64,000 nucleotides of DNA from positions 38,505-102,504 of the forward strand of contig KI259766.1 in the NCBI GenBank assembly GCA_000467935.1, read 5' to 3'. Each line of letters begins with the position of its first letter. Position 1 is the first letter of the stretch. The translations under genes and the position numbers were made by a program. The notes under the pieces are model-generated. The model saw only the letters and a program-made list of their open reading frames with translations. It was not told the origin of the DNA and searched no databases. This document shows, piece after piece, positions 1 through 8,631 of this stretch. Source of the DNA: Peptostreptococcaceae bacterium oral taxon 113 str. W5053. Its GTDB lineage: Bacteria > Bacillota > Clostridia > Tissierellales > Peptoniphilaceae.

Positions 1-849
1 TCTGTATATAGATGTTAAAGGATCTCCTCCATATCCGGAAATACTGATTTCTTTCGGGATCGAAATGGAATTGTCATAAAAATAATTGCATAGTCCGATA
101 GCTAATGCATCTCTGCAACAAAATATTGCTGTAATTTGATGTCTTTTTATTTCTTCCATAACCTCTTTGCCTATACGATATCCTTCCTCAAGGGAATCTT
201 TTTCAACATCCAACACATAAGGTAATTCAGAATTTTCAGTCAAAGCACTTTTATATCCGCTAAATTTCATCATTTCAGCAGCACTACTACCATGATTTCG
301 AATATATAGAATGTGATGATGACCTAAGTTCAACAAATATTTGGTCATATCATATCCGCCTTTTTCGTACTCTACGCTGACGGTATCAATCTTTCTTGGA
401 TCAAAATATCGATCAATATGAATATAAGGAATTCGAAAATCTTTTATTTTAGCAACTACTTCTTGATCCATATCTTCACTAACAACCACAAGACCGTCTA
501 CTCTTTTTCGATAAAATAAATCAATGGTGTCCAACTCATCTTCTTTTTCCCCATAAGTATTTGAAAGTAGAATATCATATTGATATAATTTGCCGGTTTC
601 TTCAATCCCCTGAATAATTTGAGCCATATATGGAATGCTGATATCTTTAACAACAACACCGATAATGCGTGATTCCCTTTTTACAAGACTTCGTGCTAAT
701 TCGTTCGGTTTAAAATCAAGTTTTTCAATAGCATCTAATACTTTCTCTCTAGATTCAGGACTTACAGGTTTTGATTCGTTCATTACCCTGGATACAGTTG
801 AAATGGATACCCCTGCCAATTTCGCCACATCTTTTATTGTTCTCGACAT
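1..849 (-). CDS. LacI-family transcriptional regulator, C-terminus cut by window edge
   Basis: DNA-binding sugar-responsive repressor. The first codons give MSRTIKDVAKLAGVSIST, the classic LacI helix-turn-helix, followed by STVSRVMN and the hinge helix near residues 48-58. The periplasmic-binding-like effector domain then runs to the window edge in one open frame of 283 codons; about 45 residues are missing. The last visible residues, ISGYGGDPLTSIYR, resemble the sucrose/fructan branch (ScrR-like GFGG), but the sugar cannot be fixed. The ATG at 849 follows a GGGAGGGG ribosome site. A LacI-type palindrome lies inside its own promoter, which suggests autoregulation. Confidence 0.9.
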   Translation of the reverse strand, partial: MSRTIKDVAKLAGVSISTVSRVMNESKPVSPESREKVLDAIEKLDFKPNELARSLVKRESRIIGVVVKDISIPYMAQIIQGIEETGKLYQYDILLSNTYGEKEDELDTIDLFYRKRVDGLVVVSEDMDQEVVAKIKDFRIPYIHIDRYFDPRKIDTVSVEYEKGGYDMTKYLLNLGHHHILYIRNHGSSAAEMMKFSGYKSALTENSELPYVLDVEKDSLEEGYRIGKEVMEEIKRHQITAIFCCRDALAIGLCNYFYDNSISIPKEISISGYGGDPLTSIYR

Positions 850-906
850 TCTATCCCCTCCCATACAATCATCTATTGACAAACTATTTTATAATCTTTT
901 GTAAGT

Positions 907-935
907 ATTGTATCATAAAACGTTTGCCCTGAATA
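907..935 (-). promoter_or_regulatory. Promoter of the LacI-type gene with embedded AAACGTTT operator
   Basis: Read on the minus strand, an extended -10 (TGATACAAT, hexamer 907-912) is preceded by a weak -35 (TATTCA, 930-935) at 17 bp. The palindrome AAACGTTT (918-925), the core of many LacI-family operators, lies in the spacer, where a bound repressor would block RNA polymerase. The operator assignment is inference from motif and position. Confidence 0.5.
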
Positions 936-937
936 GA

Positions 938-968
938 AAAAAGTTCTCAGGATGCTTGAGAACTTTTT
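938..968 (-). terminator. Rho-independent terminator after the YtxH pair
   Basis: A 12-bp perfect stem (938-949 with 957-968, GAGAACTTTTT on one arm) has a 7-nt loop and a T-rich flank on both sides. It lies just after the stop of the gene ending at 977. The symmetry may allow it to work in both directions. Confidence 0.8.
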
Positions 969-976
969 GGTTATCC

Positions 977-1426
977 TTATTTTTTGATAATACCTTTGAT
1001 GATATCCACAATTTCCGTAATATAATACAGATAATCTTGCGCATTACTGATTCCATGTTTAAAGCTTAACGCTGTATCGGACACACTGTCTGTAATAAAG
1101 CCTATTGTATCGGATACATTATGTGTCGTTGTTTCCGCACTATCCGCAATAGTTTTCGCTTTTTCGATAATTTCTGCCACATTAGGACCTGCTTCGTGAA
1201 TTAAGCCTTCTGCTTCTTCAGAAATCACCTCGACATGCTTTGATATTTTTGTAACATTTTCAATAATATCATTTGTGTTTGTTGCGTTGACTTCTAAAAC
1301 TCCATTTACTTTCCTCAATGCTTTTGCTAAGTTAATAAATACAATTGATAATGCAATCAAAGCAACAATGGCTGCTATCATCAATATAATTTGCAATAAA
1401 CTTCCCACCGTAATTGTAGCATCCAT
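977..1426 (-). CDS. Membrane-anchored coiled-coil protein (DUF948-like)
   Basis: A 149-residue protein with one N-terminal membrane segment (about residues 8-32, ILMIAAIVALIALSIVFI). A long polar helical region rich in E, N, T and I follows, resembling DUF948 and methyl-accepting-like stalks. It ends in a basic IIKGIIKK tail. It is the second gene of a pair with a YtxH protein, 18 bp downstream of it, and a strong terminator follows. Pairs of DUF948 and YtxH proteins are common in Firmicutes and linked to envelope or general stress. No enzymatic motif is visible and the function is unknown. Confidence 0.75.
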   Translation of the reverse strand: MDATITVGSLLQIILMIAAIVALIALSIVFINLAKALRKVNGVLEVNATNTNDIIENVTKISKHVEVISEEAEGLIHEAGPNVAEIIEKAKTIADSAETTTHNVSDTIGFITDSVSDTALSFKHGISNAQDYLYYITEIVDIIKGIIKK

Positions 1427-1444
1427 AACTCGCCCACCGCCTTA

Positions 1445-1861
1445 TTATTCCTTCTCAACATCATCTAATTCTTCAATTTTTGATTCTATTTTGTCAATCC
1501 CCTCTTCAATATCGTTTAATACCGGTGATAATTCAGTCATGCCATGATCTACCAAATCTTGATATTTTTCCTTAATACTATTTCTAAACTCTTCTTGTTT
1601 GTCCATAATAATCTCATAAGCATCACTTGCTTTTTCTTTTACATATTTACCTGCCTCTTTTGACTTTTCCATCACTTTTTCTGAAGTATCTTTTGCAGTT
1701 AACGCTATTTGTTCACGAGTTTCTTTACCGGATTGTGGAGCAAATAAAATTCCAACCAAAACACCAGCTAATGTTCCTGCTGCAGTAGCCAAAGCTTGTT
1801 TCTTTCTTTCTTCTCTTACTTTTGCACGTCTTGCCTCATAAATCATGTCTCTAAGTCCCAT
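1445..1861 (-). CDS. YtxH domain-containing protein
   Basis: A 138-residue protein with the YtxH signature: a basic N-terminus, a glycine/alanine-rich membrane segment (AAGTLAGVLVGILFAP, about residues 27-43) ending in APQSGKETRE, then a long charged helix rich in K and E. The family is a general-stress type in Bacillus with no known biochemistry. It is the first gene of a two-gene unit; the ATG at 1861 follows an AGGAGAGA ribosome site. The acidic end (DDVEKE) is complete, so the gene looks intact. Confidence 0.85.
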   Translation of the reverse strand: MGLRDMIYEARRAKVREERKKQALATAAGTLAGVLVGILFAPQSGKETREQIALTAKDTSEKVMEKSKEAGKYVKEKASDAYEIIMDKQEEFRNSIKEKYQDLVDHGMTELSPVLNDIEEGIDKIESKIEELDDVEKE

Positions 1862-1983
1862 GTATCATCTCTCCTTTATTTGATTATGGCTTATATTTAC
1901 CCATTTCTTATATGATATAACATCTCATCTGTTATGACAAATATACCTCTTCTTATGATACAATAAGTTCTGAGGTGAAATAA

Positions 1984-2781
1984 ATGTTTGATTTACATTG
2001 TCATAGTGAATTTTCGATCGACTCTAAGGAAACTATGAAAAGTTCAGTCCAATCGGCAATAGAAAAAAATATAAAAACAATCTGCTTTACAGATCATATA
2101 GATTTATTCCCACCAAATACTCTTCATGAATATTCCTTTATGAAATCTCTTTATTTTCAATCTTTATACCAGGTTAAATATACTTTTCGCTCAAAAATAG
2201 AAGTACTGTCCGGCGCTGAACTTGGCATGTATCCCGGGTTATCTTCGCGTTATGACGACTTTCTTAGCCAAGAAGAATTTGATTATATCATTCTTTCTAT
2301 GCATTCCTTAAAGGGCAAAGATATTGCATCGGATTGGTGCTATAACGAGCTGCCCGAAATCGCTATAAAACATTATTATTCAGAAATGTATAAATGCCTG
2401 ATAGAATATAACAATTTTGACGCTCTTGGACATATTGACTATATTGACCGATATTTTCAAAATAAAGAGCTAATTCCAAAATTCAATGTCTATGAAAAAG
2501 AAGTTAATAAAGTCTTAGAATTACTCATCGAAAAAGATAAAGCCTTGGAGTTAAATACCGCCGGAACTCGTTCAGGTTTATTTTATTTTCATCCAAAAAT
2601 AGAAATTTTACTAAGATACCGTGATCTTGGAGGAAAATATATTACATTGGGTTCTGATGCTCATCGTAAAGATGATATTGGAGCCGGTATTAAAGATGCC
2701 ATTAAGTTGTTAAAGGAATTAGGGTATAAAAACACGTATAAATTTATAAAAAGAAAACGTTTGGCTCTACCGTTGGGCTAA
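1984..2781 (+). CDS. PHP-domain phosphoesterase, histidinol-phosphatase (HisJ/HisK) type
   Basis: A 265-residue PHP-fold metallophosphoesterase. Metal-binding motifs appear in family order: HCHSEFS (residues 4-10), FTDHID (near 36), GAELG (near 80), SMHS (near 103), GHIDY (near 150) and GSDAHR (near 225). The family hydrolyses histidinol phosphate, but no his genes lie nearby, so a paralogous phosphatase role is equally possible. The ATG follows GAGGTGAAATAA. It stands alone and is divergent from the YtxH pair. An insertion-sequence scar follows about 70 bp after its stop. Confidence 0.85.
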   Translation: MFDLHCHSEFSIDSKETMKSSVQSAIEKNIKTICFTDHIDLFPPNTLHEYSFMKSLYFQSLYQVKYTFRSKIEVLSGAELGMYPGLSSRYDDFLSQEEFDYIILSMHSLKGKDIASDWCYNELPEIAIKHYYSEMYKCLIEYNNFDALGHIDYIDRYFQNKELIPKFNVYEKEVNKVLELLIEKDKALELNTAGTRSGLFYFHPKIEILLRYRDLGGKYITLGSDAHRKDDIGAGIKDAIKLLKELGYKNTYKFIKRKRLALPLG

Positions 2782-2848
2782 TCTTTCCTACACTATCTTT
2801 TTACTCACATCACAAATCAGAGGAATACATGGAAGTAGAAATATAGGA

Positions 2849-2939
2849 AATTAATCTTAGACCTCGTAGATGCTTAGAACGAAAACGCCTTAGAAGGTTT
2901 ATCTGCCCAATTGAGTTGCACTTGATTTGAAATTCACAC
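2849..2939 (+). mobile_element. 3' scar of an IS30-like insertion sequence
   Basis: Translation gives INLRPRRCLE and then, after a one-base frame change, KTP-KVYLPN interrupted by stops. This matches the usual IS30 transposase ending (RPRKCLxxKTPxEV). GTTGCACTTGATTTGAAATT follows, which resembles an IS30-type terminal repeat, and a similar terminus occurs inverted at 63975-64000. Nothing else of the element remains, and the fragment cannot be functional. Confidence 0.5.
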
Positions 2940-2942
2940 CAT

Positions 2943-2966
2943 AAAAAAACAAGCCTGAGGCTTGTT
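2943..2966 (-). terminator. Terminator of the 6S RNA candidate
   Basis: On the minus strand a perfect 8-bp stem AACAAGCC/GGCTTGTT with a 3-nt loop is followed by a run of seven T. It ends the putative RNA that starts at 3141. Confidence 0.85.
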
Positions 2967-3141
2967 CTAGTTCTTGAGCAGTTAACCTCAAGATTAAAGA
3001 CCTTCTGTTTGTGAAGGTGGGTTTGCTGTCATCATTTTTTGACGTCCACTCTTTGGAGGCTTGTCAGCCAATAATGAACTCCACAGTCCCTTATGATTAG
3101 CGTAGGTTTAATATAAAAGGTTAACTGTATCTCTAAGAACT
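2943..3141 (-). ncRNA. ssrS: Probable 6S RNA
   Basis: 6S RNA binds sigma-A RNA polymerase as an open-promoter mimic. Here a strong promoter predicts a start at A3141. The first bases (AGTTCTTAGAG, then CAGTTAACC) pair with GGTTAACTG, CTC and AAGAACT near the 3' end, giving a long closing stem with small bulges around a large internal region. A terminator follows. The predicted length of about 199 nt fits 6S RNA. The interior segment TGATGACAGCAAACCCACCTT recalls the 3' arm of E. coli 6S RNA (GACGACAC..CACCTT). There is no open reading frame. A covariance-model search would settle it; another structured RNA is the alternative. Confidence 0.7.
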
Positions 3142-3147
3142 GCATTT

Positions 3148-3176
3148 ATAATAGCACACTTATTTATAAAAAGCAA
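3148..3176 (-). promoter_or_regulatory. Promoter of the 6S RNA candidate
   Basis: TTGCTT (3171-3176), a 17-bp spacer, then TATTAT (3148-3153) with an upstream TG (extended -10). The predicted +1 at 3141 is exactly the first base of the closing stem. The -35 lies inside the last codons of the upstream pseudouridine synthase gene. Confidence 0.7.
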
Positions 3177-4078
3177 ACGTTTCTTTCTTCTTCTAACAAC
3201 AAATGTTTTTCATTCAATAATTTTTTTATATCGTCAGGAATTGCGGCTTTATAGCTTCTTTTTAGTCCCTTTGGATGCACGAACGAATAAGAGATTGCAT
3301 GCAATGCCTGTCTTGGAAAATCAATTGTACTTCCATATAATTTATCTCCAACAATACAATGTCCTATTGAAGCAAGGTGAATTCGTAATTGATGTGTGCG
3401 TCCTGTTAAAAGTGACAATTCCACCAAACTTAATCCATCATAATAGGAAATTCTTTTATATTCCGTTCTCGCAATCTTCCCATTGTCTGAGAATTTACTT
3501 TTCACTTCACCTTTTATACGCTCTAAAGGAATTTCAATTACACCATTTTCCGGGATATTCCCTTCCACAATTGAAATATATTTTTTCTCTACAGCATCCA
3601 GTTCCATTTGTTTCATTACATAAGCTTGAGCATAGGCATTTTTAGCGACAACTACAATTCCCGAAGTGTCTCGATCTAATCGATTGATGAATCGAATTTT
3701 AGCAGAAATCCCTTTTTGATAAAAATCATAGGCAATTTGATTTGCCAAGCAACTCTTTTCATATTCAGCTTCTGTCATCGTTAAATATGCAGGCTTATTT
3801 ATAATTAAAAAATATTCATCTTCATCAACGATATTTAATGGCGTTCTGTCAAATGTATACGAGTTCTTTTCTTTAGGAATTTGATATATAACTTTATCGC
3901 CTTTAAATAATTTTATATTTTTTTTTACTTTTTGATTCTTTACCGATAATAACCCGTGACGATATGCATCAATTGTTAAATTCCTGGAAAAATATTTCTC
4001 TTTCAAAAAATTTTCCAAATCAATCGCCTTGTCCACTTCCCAGATTAAAGTGTCTGTATGAGCGAAAAAACGTTCCAT
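3164..4078 (-). CDS. RluA-family ribosomal large-subunit pseudouridine synthase
   Basis: Converts uridine to pseudouridine in RNA. The protein has an S4-like N-terminal region (about residues 20-75) and then the RluA catalytic domain. The catalytic-loop motif reads NRLDRDTSGIVVVAKN (usual form HRLDRxTSG), which keeps the catalytic Asp; LTGRTHQLRIHLASIG and GDKLYG are also clear. The ATG at 4078 is chosen because GAGAGGG lies 10 bp upstream; an upstream TTG would have no spacing. The exact target (RluC/RluD-like or YlyB type) cannot be told. It is divergent from nadK. Confidence 0.9.
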   Translation of the reverse strand: MERFFAHTDTLIWEVDKAIDLENFLKEKYFSRNLTIDAYRHGLLSVKNQKVKKNIKLFKGDKVIYQIPKEKNSYTFDRTPLNIVDEDEYFLIINKPAYLTMTEAEYEKSCLANQIAYDFYQKGISAKIRFINRLDRDTSGIVVVAKNAYAQAYVMKQMELDAVEKKYISIVEGNIPENGVIEIPLERIKGEVKSKFSDNGKIARTEYKRISYYDGLSLVELSLLTGRTHQLRIHLASIGHCIVGDKLYGSTIDFPRQALHAISYSFVHPKGLKRSYKAAIPDDIKKLLNEKHLLLEEERNVCFL

Positions 4079-4147
4079 ACTTATCAAACCCTCTCATATC
4101 TTGTATAATGTAATCAAATTTATTATATCATAACTAAGGAGCTCTAA

Positions 4148-4945
4148 ATGAAACAAATCTCTGTTTTCTCTAATCGAAATCAATATTCACAAAAAATTAA
4201 AAATACATTGGCGGATAAACTGCATCAAAGAGGATATTCCGTTCTGTTTTCTTTTCATCCTAATAGTGAACTGAATATTTGTATCGGAGGAGATGGTTCT
4301 TTTATTAAGGCTGTCCACTTCTCCAAATTTAGTCAAATTCCTTTTATAGGAATCAATACCGGCCATTTAGGATTTTTTCAAGAAATCAATTCCGATTCTC
4401 TGGACTCATTCTTGGACGCATATCAAAACCGAGACTACTGTATTGAAGACATTCCTTTAATAGAAGCTACAATTATTACCCAAAGAAATACTTACACATT
4501 ATATGCTCTCAATGAATTTCTACTCAAAGGAATGTGGTCTCATATGATTCAATTTGATGTCTATATTGATGGCGTTTTTATTGAAAATTTCGGAGGTGAT
4601 GGAATGGTATTATCCTCGCCTGCAGGAAGTACCGGACATAACGCATCAATAGGAGGTGCTATCCTTTATCCCTCCCTTGAAATTTTACAATTAACACCCT
4701 TAGCACCTATTCACTCCAATACGTATCACTCCTTAAGAAATCCTTTGATCATTCCTCAAAATTCAAAAGTCCGATTAATGCCTGAACCAAGATATGCAAA
4801 TCATTCCATTTTGGTTGTGGACGGTGCTGAAAAGAAACAAAAAGACTTAAAATATATTGATTTTTTTATCTCCAATAAAAAAATTCACCGTCTTGTTTTT
4901 CAAAAAGATTGGTATTGGAAAAACCTTCGGGATAAATTCTTGTAA
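4148..4945 (+). CDS. nadK: NAD kinase
   Basis: Phosphorylates NAD to NADP in the cytoplasm. The 265-residue length is normal for the short Firmicute form. Family motifs are in order: GGDGSFIKA (about residues 47-55), GINTGHLGFF (near 74), LNEFLLKG (NE motif), and GGDGMVLSSPAGSTGHN (near 148-164). A strong AAGGAGCT site precedes the ATG. It reads away from the RluA-type gene and no partner gene follows. Confidence 0.95.
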   Translation: MKQISVFSNRNQYSQKIKNTLADKLHQRGYSVLFSFHPNSELNICIGGDGSFIKAVHFSKFSQIPFIGINTGHLGFFQEINSDSLDSFLDAYQNRDYCIEDIPLIEATIITQRNTYTLYALNEFLLKGMWSHMIQFDVYIDGVFIENFGGDGMVLSSPAGSTGHNASIGGAILYPSLEILQLTPLAPIHSNTYHSLRNPLIIPQNSKVRLMPEPRYANHSILVVDGAEKKQKDLKYIDFFISNKKIHRLVFQKDWYWKNLRDKFL

Positions 4946-4958
4946 AACAAAAAAATCC

Positions 4959-5549
4959 TCAGCGATCAGAGCTCACACGAATTGAACCGATCCAAAAAAT
5001 TAAATAAAAATCGGAATTGCAATATTTTTTGGAAACCAACTTCTGAGCCACAATATATTCCGTATAATCATAAAATCTGTTTCTTGAATGAAAATATCTT
5101 ATTGGGAAAGCACATCTGTTTCTATACAATCTACTTTCAACCTTAAGATTCTCGGATTCATTCCCAATATAAATTATAGGAGAGTTCCTCTTTATCCTTT
5201 CTTCGGATTCCTACTCCCGGATATTTTTTCAGAGCATCACAAAACGCTTGGATATCAAATTCTATTCCATTCCATATATAAAATAAATAGGACTCAGGAA
5301 GGAAAGATAATCCAAGCCGAATTCGTGAGTTCGTTTGAAATCTTCAAGTGCATTTTCACAAAAAACCTTATCAAAATCTGTTTGTATCCTTGAAGATCCC
5401 ATTGTCAAAAAATCATGAAACACATTATCGTGAAAATAAATATCCGGATATTCATTCAGCGTTATAATCCAGTGATATTTATGTTTTTTCTTGTATAGTA
5501 TAGATATTTTTTTAAAGGTATAATAACCTATCGATGATTTTTTATTCAT
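4959..5549 (-). pseudogene. Frame-broken hypothetical gene
   Basis: The first 95 codons (MNKKSSIGYYTFKK..) end at a stop near 5262. Reading then continues plausibly in another frame (EFDIQAFCDALKKYPG..KDKEELSYNLYWE) to a stop at 5158, and again in a third frame (NESENLKVESRLYRNRCAF..) to 4959. No long homopolymer lies at the first break, so a real mutation is likely. I recognise no domain. A short intact first piece is the alternative. Confidence 0.35.
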
Positions 5550-5744
5550 CTTATGCCGAGCGAGTACATCTATTCAATAGAACCACAACTACAATGCTTG
5601 TAAAAATACAAATCATTTGAGATTGATGTATTTCATAACTTCCTTGCCCTAAGTAATAACAACATATCGTTTATTTAACAACATGTTACCATATCCACCC
5701 TACTTTTTCGGTTTTGGTACACATTTTCAAGAGATTTACTCTGA

Positions 5745-6758
5745 TTACTCTCCTGCTATTCTACTCATAAGTTCAAAAGATGTCATATTATTTTGCTCAT
5801 CAAAACGAATATACGAGTAATACTCATTCCAAAATAAGTGTTCACTATGATTTGTCCATTTTATTCCATACCACCGTTGCGTAATCTCTTTTGCATTGAT
5901 GGGTGTATACCATAATTTTTCACCGAATTTCCCTCTCAACTCTTCTTCCCTCAACGGAGCAAGTAGATCAATGCCATTGAACGCATATGAGATTGAATTT
6001 GCTTTTGCAGCGGCAATACAATCTTCATCGAGCTTGAAATGAATGATTTTGCAGTCCTCTAAAACAGTATCCTTTGTTTTGCTACCATATAATCCGATAC
6101 TTCCAATAACAACATCCTCTTTGACAAGAATATAAGGCGCTTCGGGCACTGCATCATTGTTTTCGTTGAACCCTTTTTCGACAAACACGCTTCGATTAAC
6201 CGAATATTTCTTAAATGTGCCTGAAGAAAGAAATTCATTATATTTTACACCGGAATTAGAATCCTTCTTGATATAAATGTCAAAACCATCACTCATAATT
6301 TCGGCAGCGGTTGTTTGTGTTATTATAATTGTTGAGTTATTAACAGTCAGAATAGGTGCTTTTTGAGGCACACCGATAATAAAATATGTCATCATCAAAA
6401 ATAACGCAAGCATAAAAGATACGACGAGTGCAAGCAAAGCTTTACCGGTACGCTTTCTTGCATTAAAAAACGCCATGATTGGAGGAAGTATGATTAATCT
6501 TGCCAAAATTGCTGAACCGACTCCTCCATTTTGCATAATTTGCATTGCACAAATACCTGCAATAATAATCATAGAAAAATATACTAAAAACTCCCCAATT
6601 CCCAGCTTGTCCGTTCTTTCCTGTTCATTTACAGGCTGTTCTATCAATGGCTTCCCATTAACAGTGATACGCTTCATATAATGATATATTCCAAGCCCGA
6701 TACCGACATAGGCTATTGCAAGAAATCCAATCAATCCGATTAAACAAAATCTTCCCAT
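5745..6758 (-). CDS. Multi-pass membrane protein of unknown function
   Basis: A 337-residue protein. The N-terminal half has about four hydrophobic segments (near residues 5-26, 55-73, 80-98 and 107-130). A soluble C-terminal half (about 140-337) carries no motif I can name; it includes a GSIGLYGSK stretch and ends SFELMSRIAGE. The ATG follows TAAGGAGAA. It begins 12 bp after the stop of a small acidic protein gene and is probably co-transcribed with it. This could be an envelope or immunity-type protein, but nothing in the sequence decides. Confidence 0.7.
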   Translation of the reverse strand: MGRFCLIGLIGFLAIAYVGIGLGIYHYMKRITVNGKPLIEQPVNEQERTDKLGIGEFLVYFSMIIIAGICAMQIMQNGGVGSAILARLIILPPIMAFFNARKRTGKALLALVVSFMLALFLMMTYFIIGVPQKAPILTVNNSTIIITQTTAAEIMSDGFDIYIKKDSNSGVKYNEFLSSGTFKKYSVNRSVFVEKGFNENNDAVPEAPYILVKEDVVIGSIGLYGSKTKDTVLEDCKIIHFKLDEDCIAAAKANSISYAFNGIDLLAPLREEELRGKFGEKLWYTPINAKEITQRWYGIKWTNHSEHLFWNEYYSYIRFDEQNNMTSFELMSRIAGE

Positions 6759-6770
6759 CTATACTTCTCC

Positions 6771-7028
6771 TTAATCATCCAAGCTTTCCGCCGCTCTGCC
6801 AACATTACCTTCACTGCTGATAAAGCCTATGATTCCATCCTCAGAAAAAACATATTCACCTCCACGGCCATTCTGTACAAATGCTTTATATGCTATAGAA
6901 TAAATTTCATAATTATCTGAAAATCGAGCCTCTTGCACTTGCTGATAAAAATAAGTGTCGTATTCATGCATAAACAAGGTATTCAGTTGTTCATTTTTTA
7001 ATAGTATATAATTTAGATTGTTTTCCAT
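6771..7028 (-). CDS. Small acidic hypothetical protein, possibly SUKH-like
   Basis: An 85-residue protein beginning MENNLNYILLKNEQL. Its end, NGRGGEYVFSEDGIIGFISS, recalls the C-terminal strand pair of SMI1/KNR4 (SUKH) immunity-type proteins. That link is weak. The ATG at 7028 is chosen because coding quality upstream is poor, although a longer frame reaches 7142; AAGGAG lies rather far upstream (about 16 bp). It is followed by the membrane protein gene in the same direction. Confidence 0.5.
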   Translation of the reverse strand: MENNLNYILLKNEQLNTLFMHEYDTYFYQQVQEARFSDNYEIYSIAYKAFVQNGRGGEYVFSEDGIIGFISSEGNVGRAAESLDD

Positions 7029-7324
7029 ATTGATCCCAATTTTTCTCCTTAAACATTTATTAAAATTATACCATTTTACAGCTATTTGGAAAGATTTATC
7101 AAAGTCATTCAGCGAATTTCTTTGTAATGTTTTCTTCCTCATTTTTTATATCTCTCTATAATCATTTCAACACCTTATCTTTGTAGCATTTTGTTCTATT
7201 TTCTTTGAAAATCAAATTTACCTTATATCCTGTCTTATCAAGTATTCCTATCGTTTATTTTTTATTCTTTGTTTTCTGTCTGTAATATAATTTTCCATTT
7301 GATCTTCTTTCCGTTTTTAAACAA

Positions 7325-7357
7325 CAAAAAACAGCAAACCTTTTTTGATTTACTGCT
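7325..7357 (-). terminator. Terminator after the ATC-hydrolase-like gene
   Basis: On the minus strand CAGTAAA pairs with TTTGCTG (one G-T pair) around a short loop, and TTTTTT follows. It lies 35 bp past the stop at 7391. Confidence 0.6.
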
Positions 7358-7390
7358 TCTTAACTTGTTTTTTTGAATTATAAAAAATTT

Positions 7391-8032
7391 TTATTTATCC
7401 CACTTTGAACCCTTTTTGCATATATAAAAATCACAACAATCAGCACCTGAAGCTATAGTCCCCATTCTTTTCAATACACCGCCCTTTAATTCTGTCAATG
7501 CAAAATCCATCTTACACATATATGGTACCAATTCTTCATGATGTTCCTGTCTGCCCAATGCACAAAGCCCGCATTGATGAAATATTATTGTATATTCATC
7601 TTCATCTCTGCCTGAAATCAATTCTGCATTCCAATTAAATTCGCTGTCAGATGCTAAATTTGCAATTCTGTGTCTTTCCGCTCTTTTCTTTTGGGCTTTA
7701 ATATCAAATGCATTTTGTTTTTCAAAATTTTTCTTTAACAAAGGAGCGTTTAATGTGGCACTTACCATTTTTCCAAAGTCCTCTTGGCTCATCTTGCCTT
7801 CCATTGCTCCATATATGGACAACCATAGAATCCCGCTTGTAAGACACACTCTCAGAGGATTTTTTCTAAGGCTACCTATATCCGGTGTACGTTTGATCAT
7901 ATCCTTATAATTGTTTTTAGAAATCCTTTTTACATTCTTTATATCAATATCTTTCCAATATTGTTTTATAAATTGAAATATTGTAGGTGATAATACAGCC
8001 CATATTATTTTTTCACATAACGAATTTCTCAT
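7391..8032 (-). CDS. L-2-amino-thiazoline-4-carboxylic acid hydrolase-family protein
   Basis: A 213-residue protein of the ATC-hydrolase family (named for a cysteine-forming thiazoline hydrolase). The cysteine-rich core is clear: HQCGLCALGRQE (near residue 152), then MCKMDFAL, and the diagnostic end TIASGADCCDFYI. Many family members in Clostridia are uncharacterised, so the substrate is not known here. The ATG follows GGAAGGTG. It is a single gene with its own terminator. Just upstream lies DNA with a recombinase scar. Confidence 0.75.
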   Translation of the reverse strand: MRNSLCEKIIWAVLSPTIFQFIKQYWKDIDIKNVKRISKNNYKDMIKRTPDIGSLRKNPLRVCLTSGILWLSIYGAMEGKMSQEDFGKMVSATLNAPLLKKNFEKQNAFDIKAQKKRAERHRIANLASDSEFNWNAELISGRDEDEYTIIFHQCGLCALGRQEHHEELVPYMCKMDFALTELKGGVLKRMGTIASGADCCDFYICKKGSKWDK

Positions 8033-8133
8033 GATAAATTCACCTTCCTTCTTAACTCTTTACAATATAATTATACCCTTTTTTAAGGCATTTTTTCTAG
8101 AATTTCCTTCTGCCCTCAATACTCTATTCCTTT

Positions 8134-8400
8134 CTATATCTCCAAGGAAGTAAAATATATTTCCACTTCCTGTTTTCCATTCTCTCCCTGTCTTTCTGCT
8201 ATAATTTCGTAGACATTTACCTTTTCAATATATTCATGTTGCATTGGTCTTGTAAGATTTCAAAGTCGGTGTATTTCTTTATCGATTTTAGGAACTTACT
8301 AGTATCGATTTTCTTGTGATAAGTCTCAATTTTTTCTCTGTTTTTCATTATTTTTTTACAATTTTTCAAAATATTTTTCACCTTTTCTTTAAGAAGCGTT
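8134..8400 (-). pseudogene. C-terminal remnant of a large serine recombinase (TnpX/DUF4368 type)
   Basis: Minus-strand translation shows KIDTSKFLKSIKKYTDFEIL and, after a frame break, VYEIIAERQGENGKQEVEIYF, ending SLEI and stop at 8134. This is the typical tail of Tn4451-like large serine recombinases (KYTxxxELTxExLNExIxK..Y, QEVEIYF). There is no catalytic domain nearby. The DNA at 8401-8631 shows only broken frames and no recognisable gene. Confidence 0.65.
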
Positions 8401-8631
8401 ATAAAGTATTCATTCCCTCCATGGATTTTCTACAACTTAAATTTTAAAAATGATGTTGTAAGGACGGATACTATCGAAAATCTTTCCGCCTCGCCGGTTT
8501 CCCTTCTTACGGATTCATGAACGATCTGCTTTATATTTGACCGATACATTTTGGTATCTCCCAAAGTGACTTTTCAAAGATTTCAAGACAATTTTGAATT
8601 TATACTCGTTTATATGCTTCTTCCTGATATT

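Noticed and set aside
3001..3141. T-box or S-box leader instead of 6S RNA
   Set aside because: No T-box motif (AGGGTGGNACCGCG) or SAM-riboswitch core is present, and no gene lies downstream on that strand within reach.
5088..5393. Plus-strand hypothetical of 101 codons
   Set aside because: It is opposite a minus-strand reading with better protein-like character and has no ribosome site.
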